A stretch of DNA of 41,856 nucleotides from Acidobacteriota bacterium (GTDB taxonomy: Bacteria > Acidobacteriota > Vicinamibacteria > Vicinamibacterales > SCN-69-37), in assembly GCA_009694745.1 (NCBI GenBank), contig SHUF01000021.1, forward strand, positions 1-41,856, written 5' to 3'. The notes below the pieces were generated by a model that saw only the letters and a list, made by a program, of their open reading frames with translations, had not been told where the DNA came from and did not search any database. Both the position numbers and the translations under genes were made by a program. Positions 36,811 through 41,856 of this stretch are shown here, piece after piece; position 1 is the stretch's first letter; each line of letters starts with the position of its first letter.

Positions 36811-37449
36811 ATGAGTAGACAGACGATCACTATGGCCATCTTGGCCGTTTTTGTGGCGGGCAACTCCCTAGCCCAGACAGCTCCTCCCGTACAGACTCCG
36901 CCGGTTCAGAATCCGCCGGCGACGACGGCCAAACCACCGGCTCCTGCGGTCCAGCCGCCAGCCCCACCTGTGCAGCCGCCGTTCCCGGTGGAATCCAAGA
37001 TTGGCTTCGTTGACCTTCAGTCGGTTGTCGCGCAGTCAGTTCTGGGCAAGGCCGGCTCCCAGCAGTACGAGGCGCTTGGCAAGAAGCTGGAAGGCGAACT
37101 GACAGGGCTACAGGGCAAATTAAAGGACGCCCAGACCCGGCAGCAGACGCAGTCTGCCCTCCTGAGCGAAGTGGCCGCGGCCACGTTGGCGAAGGACATC
37201 GATCGACTCACCCGCGAGCTGACCTTCAAGCAGCAGGAAGCCCAGTCTGAACTGCAGACGCTGCAGCAGGACCTTCTGGGCGACTTCGAGAAGAAGGTCA
37301 TGCCGATTCTCGAGAGCCTCGCCAAGGAGCGCAATCTCCACATCGTGTTCAACGTGGAAAACAGCGGCGCGGTCTACGTGTTCCCGGGACTCAACCTCTC
37401 GCCCGAACTCGTCAAGCGCGTGGACGCCCAGTACTCGGCGAAGAAGTAA
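36811..37449 (+). CDS. skp: OmpH/Skp-family periplasmic chaperone
   Basis: Protein of 212 residues with a signal peptide at about residues 1-22 (TITMAILAVFVAGNSLAQ). A Pro/Gln/Val-rich linker of about 40 residues follows, unusual for Skp. The OmpH core covers about 62-205: KIGFVDLQSVVAQSVLGKAG, a long coiled coil (LEGELTGLQGKLKDAQTRQ; FKQQEAQSELQTLQQDLL), then LAKERNLHIVFN. Skp trimers carry unfolded outer-membrane proteins to BamA. Placement between bamA and lipid A genes is canonical. ATG 36811 has only a distant AAAGGTG upstream. Confidence 0.9.
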   Translation: MSRQTITMAILAVFVAGNSLAQTAPPVQTPPVQNPPATTAKPPAPAVQPPAPPVQPPFPVESKIGFVDLQSVVAQSVLGKAGSQQYEALGKKLEGELTGLQGKLKDAQTRQQTQSALLSEVAAATLAKDIDRLTRELTFKQQEAQSELQTLQQDLLGDFEKKVMPILESLAKERNLHIVFNVENSGAVYVFPGLNLSPELVKRVDAQYSAKK

Positions 37450-37467
37450 GCCTCTCAATCCTCTGGG

Positions 37468-37498
37468 GCGGGTAGTCGGGCGTCGCCCGACTACCCGC
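37468..37498. repeat. 15-bp perfect palindrome between skp and fabZ-lpxA
   Basis: GCGGGTAGTCGGGCG (37468-37482) and its exact complement (37484-37498) share a single central T. No T-run follows, so it is REP-like rather than a standard terminator, though a rho-dependent or attenuating role is possible. Confidence 0.7.
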
Positions 37499-37523
37499 TC
37501 CGTTTACAGATTCAAGATTGCCA

Positions 37524-38774
37524 ATGTTTTCCTCCGTCCTCGACCGCCTGTCCTATCGCTATCCATCAGTGCTGGTTGACGGCGTCCTGTCGCATGAACC
37601 GGGCGTGCGGATGGTGGCCGTCAAAAACGTCACAGTCAACGAAGAATTTTTTCAGGGACACTTTCCCGGCACACCCCTGATGCCAGGAGTGCTCCTGATC
37701 GAGTCGCTGGCGCAGGTCGCCACGCTGCTCCTGGCCGACACCCTGCCGGGCCGAGGCGATCGCGTCGCTCTTCGCGGGGTCGACGACGTGAAGTTTCGCA
37801 AGCAGGTGGTGCCGGGAGACCGGCTCGAACTGGATGTGCGGCTTGGTGCGCGGCGCGGTCCGTTGGTGCGTGTCGAAGCCATTGCCACGAACAATGGCCA
37901 GGTTGTGGCTGAAGCCAGGCTTCTGCTGGTGGTGGAGCCGGAAGTGCCGGTGCGTGACCCCGACATCCACCCGAGCGCAGTCATCCATCCGGGCGCCGTC
38001 ATCGGCGAAGGCACGGTGGTCGGACCCTACGCCATCATCGGCCCACGGGTGACCTTGGGAAACCACTGCCGCATTGGCGCGTCGACCGTCATCGACGGGT
38101 GGACGGAGATTGGTGACCATACCGAGATCTTCCCCCTGGCCTCGATTGGCCTCGCGCCTCAGGACCTGAAGTTCAAGGGCGAGCCCACGCGACTCACGAT
38201 TGGCACCAACAACGTCTTCCGTGAGTTCGTGACCATTCACCGGGGCACGGCTGGTGGCGGCGGCGTCACCACGATCGGCGACCACAACCTGTTCATGGCC
38301 TACGCCCATGTGGCCCATGACTGCCACGTCGGCAACCACACCATCTTCGGCAACGGCGCCACGCTGGGCGGCCACGTGACCGTTGAGGACTTCGTCACGA
38401 TCAGCGCTTTCTCGGGCGTGCATCAGTTCTGCCGGATCGGCAAGTGTGCGTTCATCGGCGGCTACACAGTGGTCACCCGCAACGCGTTGCCGTATGCCAA
38501 GACCGTGGGCAACCGTGCTCGCATCTACGGCCTCAACTCGATTGGCCTGGAACGCCGGGGCTTCTCGCGCGAACTGATCGGCAAGCTGCGCCGGGCGTAT
38601 CGCCACCTCATCCAGCACAACACCAGCCGCGCCATCGAGTTGATCGAGGGCGACCCCACGTTGGCCGCTCCCGAAGTGGCGTTCCTGGTGGAGTTCATCC
38701 GGCACGCCGGGTCGCGTGGCGTCATTCTCAGGCGGCCCTCCCGCAGGGCCGGCGACGAGACCGGCGGGGAGTAA
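37524..38774 (+). CDS. FabZ-LpxA fusion: hydroxyacyl-ACP dehydratase plus UDP-GlcNAc acyltransferase
   Basis: Protein of 416 residues with two enzymes. Residues about 1-145 are a FabZ hot-dog domain with the catalytic His and Glu in GHFPGTPLMPGVLLIESLAQ. Residues about 150-410 are LpxA: left-handed beta-helix hexapeptides (IHPSAVIHPGAVIGEGTVVG), the catalytic His in AYAHVAHDCHVGN near 262, and the C-terminal helical domain (SIGLERRGFSRELIGKLRRA). FabZ dehydrates 3-hydroxyacyl-ACP while LpxA uses the same substrate to start lipid A, so a fusion places the branch point in one polypeptide. LpxC-FabZ fusions are known in Bacteroidetes. ATG 37524 is used; TTG 37518 is also in frame. No lpxD or lpxC lies next to it. 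Confidence 0.93.
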   Translation: MFSSVLDRLSYRYPSVLVDGVLSHEPGVRMVAVKNVTVNEEFFQGHFPGTPLMPGVLLIESLAQVATLLLADTLPGRGDRVALRGVDDVKFRKQVVPGDRLELDVRLGARRGPLVRVEAIATNNGQVVAEARLLLVVEPEVPVRDPDIHPSAVIHPGAVIGEGTVVGPYAIIGPRVTLGNHCRIGASTVIDGWTEIGDHTEIFPLASIGLAPQDLKFKGEPTRLTIGTNNVFREFVTIHRGTAGGGGVTTIGDHNLFMAYAHVAHDCHVGNHTIFGNGATLGGHVTVEDFVTISAFSGVHQFCRIGKCAFIGGYTVVTRNALPYAKTVGNRARIYGLNSIGLERRGFSRELIGKLRRAYRHLIQHNTSRAIELIEGDPTLAAPEVAFLVEFIRHAGSRGVILRRPSRRAGDETGGE

Positions 38775-38786
38775 GATCTCCCTCAC

Positions 38787-39614
38787 ATGCCGCTGGGCCT
38801 GATCGCCGGGAACGGAACGTTTCCTTTTTTGATTCTCAGAGCCGCCCGCCAGTTGGGCCACGAGGTCGTGGTCGTGGCGGTGGAGGGCGAGGCCTTTCCG
38901 GCCCTCGAAGAGCTGGGCCGCGAGCTGGGCGGCGTGCAGTATTCGTGGGTGGCGCTCGGCCATCTCGGCACCTGCATCAAGACGCTGCAGCATGCCGGAG
39001 TGACCCAAGCCATCATGGCCGGCCAGGTCAAACACACGAAGCTGTTTGGCGGCGTCTTGCCGGACCTGACCATGCTGTCGGTGCTCGCTCGGCTCAAGTC
39101 GAAGAACACCGACGCCCTGATTGCCGCTATCGCTGATGTGCTGCTCAAGCACGGCATCACGCTGATGGACTCCACGGAGTTGCTGGCAGATTTGCTCGCG
39201 TCACCGGGAGTACTCACCGTCGCTCAGCCAACCGAGTCCATGCAGGCCGACTTCGCATTCGCGTACTCGGTGGCCGACGCCGTGGCCGGTCTCGACGTCG
39301 GCCAGACCATCGTCGTCAAAGACCGAGCGGTGGTGGCGGTTGAAGCGATGGAAGGCACCGATGCCGCGATCGCACGCGCCGGGGCGCTGGCCGGCGCCGG
39401 CACGCGCGTGGTGAAGGTGGCCAAGCCGAAGCAGGACATGCGCTTCGACGTGCCGGTGGTGGGCGTGGCCACCATTCGCGCCATGCAGGCCGCCGGCGCC
39501 GACGCATTGTCCATTGATGCTGGCCGGACACTGGTGCTTGATGGCGCGGCGTTTCTCTGGGCCGCAAACGAGGCCGGCGTGGTGGTCGTAGGCCGGCCGC
39601 AGGGGGCCAGATGA
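38787..39614 (+). CDS. lpxI: UDP-2,3-diacylglucosamine diphosphatase LpxI
   Basis: Protein of 275 residues catalysing UDP-diacylglucosamine hydrolysis to lipid X, the step done by LpxH in enterobacteria. The N-terminus [20 protein letters not shown] is the LpxI signature. [31 protein letters not shown] and [18 protein letters not shown] follow. The C-terminal [18 protein letters not shown] segment completes the family pattern. TAAGAT lies 9 nt before ATG 38787 with no clear Shine-Dalgarno site. It overlaps the next gene by four bases. Confidence 0.95.
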   Translation: MPLGLIAGNGTFPFLILRAARQLGHEVVVVAVEGEAFPALEELGRELGGVQYSWVALGHLGTCIKTLQHAGVTQAIMAGQVKHTKLFGGVLPDLTMLSVLARLKSKNTDALIAAIADVLLKHGITLMDSTELLADLLASPGVLTVAQPTESMQADFAFAYSVADAVAGLDVGQTIVVKDRAVVAVEAMEGTDAAIARAGALAGAGTRVVKVAKPKQDMRFDVPVVGVATIRAMQAAGADALSIDAGRTLVLDGAAFLWAANEAGVVVVGRPQGAR

Positions 39615-40579
39615 GCGCGGATGTGCGGATCGGGGTTGTGGGGGTGGGGCACCTTGGGCGTCACCATGCGCGTCTGCTTGCGGCGGCCTCGGGTGCGCGC
39701 CTGATGGGCGTGGCCGACGTGTCGGCCGACCGGCGGGCCACTGCGTCGTCCGCACAAGGCGCGGAGGCGTTTGCCGACTACCGCGACCTCATCGGCCGCG
39801 TTGACGCCGTCAGCATTGCAGTGCCGACCGTTGATCATTGTCGCGTCGCGCGCGACTTTCTCGAGGCGGGCATTCACGTCCTCGTCGAAAAACCCATGAC
39901 TGCCACGCTCGCTGAAGCCGAGGAACTGATCGCGCTGGCGGACCGCGTGGGGCGGCGGCTTGCAGTTGGCCACACCGAGCGGTTCAACCCGGCGGTTGCT
40001 GCCGCGATTCCACTGATCTCAGCGCCGCGGTTTATTGAGGTGCATCGGCTGAGCGGTTTCCCCGACCGCAGTCTCGACATCGACGTGGTCTTCGACGTCA
40101 TGATTCACGACCTCGATATCGTGCTGGCCATCGACCACTCTGAGGTCATCGCCGTTGAGGCTGTGGGCGTGCCGGTACTTTCGCACAAGGTGGACATTGC
40201 CAACGCGCGTCTGAAATTTGCCTCGGGGTGCACCGTGAATCTGACGGCCAGCCGGATCAGTCGCGACCGCGTTCGCAAGGTTCGCTTCTTTCAGCCGGAT
40301 CTGTATGTCTCGGTGGACTACGGCGAGCAGGAGCTTGAGGCGTATCGCGTGATCCCGCGGCCGGGTGAACGGCCGGCCATCGAAGGCGGCGCAGTGCCGG
40401 TGGAAAAGGGCGAGCCGCTCGGGAGAGAATTGCAGGATTTTGTGGATGCCATCCGAGAAAACCGCGCGCCTCGTGTGACCGGGCAGGACGGGTATCGTGC
40501 GCTGGTACTGGCCACACGCGTGGCCGCGGCCATTGACGCCAACGAAAAGGAGACCGGCGCTCGCGTGCCGGGGTTGTAA
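39611..40579 (+). CDS. Gfo/Idh/MocA-family NAD(P)-dependent oxidoreductase
   Basis: Protein of 322 residues with an N-terminal Rossmann domain ([19 protein letters not shown]), the [19 protein letters not shown] segment carrying the catalytic-region EKP motif, and a C-terminal alpha/beta domain ([19 protein letters not shown]). It overlaps lpxI by four bases, so a role in lipid A or a related nucleotide-sugar is likely. It could be a GnnA-like UDP-GlcNAc 3-dehydrogenase that enables 3-amino (amide-linked) lipid A, but the GnnB transaminase is not in the window, and the substrate is not proven. Confidence 0.88.
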   Translation: MSADVRIGVVGVGHLGRHHARLLAAASGARLMGVADVSADRRATASSAQGAEAFADYRDLIGRVDAVSIAVPTVDHCRVARDFLEAGIHVLVEKPMTATLAEAEELIALADRVGRRLAVGHTERFNPAVAAAIPLISAPRFIEVHRLSGFPDRSLDIDVVFDVMIHDLDIVLAIDHSEVIAVEAVGVPVLSHKVDIANARLKFASGCTVNLTASRISRDRVRKVRFFQPDLYVSVDYGEQELEAYRVIPRPGERPAIEGGAVPVEKGEPLGRELQDFVDAIRENRAPRVTGQDGYRALVLATRVAAAIDANEKETGARVPGL

Positions 40580-40581
40580 AC

Positions 40582-41463
40582 ATGTTGCAGGATCTGGAAT
40601 CCAAGGCCTCGTCAGGCGAGTCGTTTTCCCACGAAGAGGCCGAGCGCGTACTGGCCTGTGCCGACCTGGTGAGTGTGGGCACACTTGGCGAGCTCGCGCG
40701 CCGGACCCGCCACGGCGAGGTCGTCACCTACGGTCACGTGCTAGTGGTGGACGATGACGCGGCGCCATCGGAGTTGGGCGACGCGCGCGAAGTGCGCATC
40801 ACGACGCGGCCCGAGTCGGTGGCGGCGGGTTGTGCGCTGGTGCGCGAGGTTGTGGCCGCGTCGGGCGATGTGCCTGTGACGGCGTTCTCGGCCGCAGGCC
40901 TCCTGGAACTCGTCGGTGGTGACCACCTGGCCCTGGCCGAGGCCGCCCGTGAGTTGCGTGAAGCCGGCCTGACGGGCATCGCGTTTTTCCCGGTCGATCG
41001 ATTCGAAGAACCGGCCGAACTGGTGCGGGCGCTTCGTCACGGTGGGCTGGACGTCACGCGGGCGACCCTGGACCACGCGGGCACCCTGTTGGCACGCCTC
41101 GTCTGCATCGAACGGGTGGCCGCGCTTCAGCGTGAAGTGGGAGGGATGCTCGCGTTTGCGCCGTTGCCGCGGTTCGACGAGGTCGAAACGCCGTCCACCG
41201 GGTACGACGATGTGCGGACGATTACGGTGGCGCGTCTGGTGTGCGGCGAGGTGCCGTCCATTCAAGTGGACTGGGTGATGTACGGACCCAAACTCGCGCA
41301 GGTGGCGATCGCCTACGGCGCCAACGACATCGACAACGTGCCCGCGACCGATACCCTGGGCCTGGGCCATCGCAGGAGCCCGCGCACCGACGTCGCTCGC
41401 CAGATCACCGCGGCGTTCGCCACCCCGTCGGCCCGGAACAGCCGATTCGAACGGGTGTCGTGA
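40582..41463 (+). CDS. MqnE/MqnC-like protein lacking the radical-SAM cluster motif
   Basis: Protein of 293 residues. The N-terminus (LESKASSGESFSHEEAERVL) and C-terminus (PSIQVDWVMYGPKLAQVAIA; YGANDIDNVPATD) match the aminofutalosine synthase/dehypoxanthine cyclase group. Where the Cx3Cx2C motif should follow the HGEVVTYGHV strand, the sequence reads LVVDDDAAPSELGDAREVRI and has no cysteines. The protein is also shorter than typical MqnE (about 360-390). The 4Fe-4S cluster and SAM radical chemistry are therefore absent by sequence. It directly precedes mqnA, so it may act in or regulate menaquinone synthesis; the activity is unknown. ATG 40582 is 2 nt after the upstream stop. Confidence 0.8.
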   Translation: MLQDLESKASSGESFSHEEAERVLACADLVSVGTLGELARRTRHGEVVTYGHVLVVDDDAAPSELGDAREVRITTRPESVAAGCALVREVVAASGDVPVTAFSAAGLLELVGGDHLALAEAARELREAGLTGIAFFPVDRFEEPAELVRALRHGGLDVTRATLDHAGTLLARLVCIERVAALQREVGGMLAFAPLPRFDEVETPSTGYDDVRTITVARLVCGEVPSIQVDWVMYGPKLAQVAIAYGANDIDNVPATDTLGLGHRRSPRTDVARQITAAFATPSARNSRFERVS

Positions 41464-41856
41464 GTGTCGAAGATTCGTCTTGGGTCGGTCAACTATCTCA
41501 ACTGCCGGCCGCTGGTGCATGAACTCGGCGGTGTTGCCGATCCACTGTTTTCGCTACGCTTCGACCCGCCTGCTGAGTGCGCTTCGCTGCTGTCATCCGG
41601 AGAGATTGACCTCGGGTTGATTCCGACGATCGCGTACGCCGATCGGTCCGCCGATCTCGTGGTGCCTGGTGTGTCGATTGCGTCCGAGGGCCCGGTGGCG
41701 TCCGTGGCCCTCTTCACAAAGAAGCCGCTCTCCGAGATCCACACCATCGCGCTCGACACCAGTTCCCGCACGTCTGTGGCGCTGACGCGCATCCTGTGTG
41801 CGCGACGGTTCGGCATCGCGCCCACGTTCGTGCGCCATCCGCCGGATCTTGAATCG
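41464..41856 (+). CDS. mqnA: Chorismate dehydratase MqnA, 3' end beyond the window
   Basis: The first 131 codons of the enzyme that converts chorismate to 3-[(1-carboxyvinyl)oxy]benzoate, opening the futalosine route to menaquinone. KIRLGSVNYLNCRPLVHEL is the family N-terminus. Further matches are ASLLSSGEIDLGLIPTIAYA, VVPGVSIASEGPVASVALF and LDTSSRTSVALTRIL, the periplasmic-binding-protein-like substrate cleft. GTG 41464 starts one base after the previous gene ends. The remainder lies outside the window. Confidence 0.93.
   Translation, partial: MSKIRLGSVNYLNCRPLVHELGGVADPLFSLRFDPPAECASLLSSGEIDLGLIPTIAYADRSADLVVPGVSIASEGPVASVALFTKKPLSEIHTIALDTSSRTSVALTRILCARRFGIAPTFVRHPPDLES

Noticed and set aside
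37566..39152. Long open frame of more than 500 codons on the minus strand
   Set aside because: It lies antisense to the well-supported fabZ-lpxA and lpxI genes; its translation is rich in His/Arg/Gln without family motifs, as expected for a GC-rich shadow frame.

Overview
This is a GC-rich, gene-dense chromosomal window from a diderm, lipid A-producing bacterium. Gene content and repeats point to Acidobacteriota, most likely class Vicinamibacteria: a futalosine-type menaquinone locus, dnaK-dnaJ-hspR, DUF2085 and DUF6677-like membrane proteins, a FecR/DUF6600-like surface protein, and octanucleotide and 'GYGGQA'-coding dispersed repeats. This placement rests on remembered family distribution, not on a search. 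No rRNA, tRNA, CRISPR array, transposase or phage gene was seen; the content is core housekeeping.

Layout. 1-2588 (minus): mobA then argS, the latter cut by the left edge. 2602-7540 (plus): FlgO/TolB-like TPR protein, SPOR protein, lnt, and prfB with its programmed +1 frameshift. 7537-11403 (minus): a FecR-domain protein then a class A penicillin-binding protein. 11529-15034 (plus): a consensus sigma70 promoter, then dnaK, a DnaJ with HPG in place of HPD, and hspR. 15045-15218: a MITE-like inverted-repeat element. 15258-17310: DnaC/IstB-like ATPase and hemW. 17392-18565: two related secreted proteins of unknown function. 18576-19085 (minus): a small predicted beta-barrel. 19157-25963 (plus): acyl-CoA dehydrogenase, a MeaB-methylmalonyl-CoA epimerase fusion, metallo-hydrolase, mtnP, PfkB-family kinase, three small membrane proteins and a VanZ protein. 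25974-29160: enoyl-CoA hydratase, ribH, nusB, lysS. 29173-33521: lolC/E, lolD, clpC. 33574-40579: bamA, an antisense lipoprotein gene, skp, fabZ-lpxA fusion, lpxI and a Gfo/Idh oxidoreductase. 40582-41856: an MqnE-like protein and mqnA, cut by the right edge.

Functional themes. Envelope biogenesis dominates: Lnt and LolCD for lipoproteins, BamA and Skp for outer-membrane proteins, FabZ-LpxA and LpxI for lipid A, a PBP for peptidoglycan, and SPOR, FecR and VanZ proteins. A second theme is acyl-CoA and propionate metabolism, a third is proteostasis (DnaK/DnaJ/HspR, ClpC).

Most notable observations: (1) an MqnE homologue next to mqnA that lacks the radical-SAM cysteines; (2) two long palindromes lying in frame between the MeaB and epimerase halves of one reading frame; (3) short-period repeat arrays and palindromes at gene junctions, some supplying start regions; (4) a DnaJ with HPG, and a ClpC with a reduced middle domain; (5) lnt and hemW with no ATG, GTG or TTG where homology demands a start; (6) several genes with a -10-like hexamer 6-9 nt before the start codon, suggesting leaderless mRNAs.
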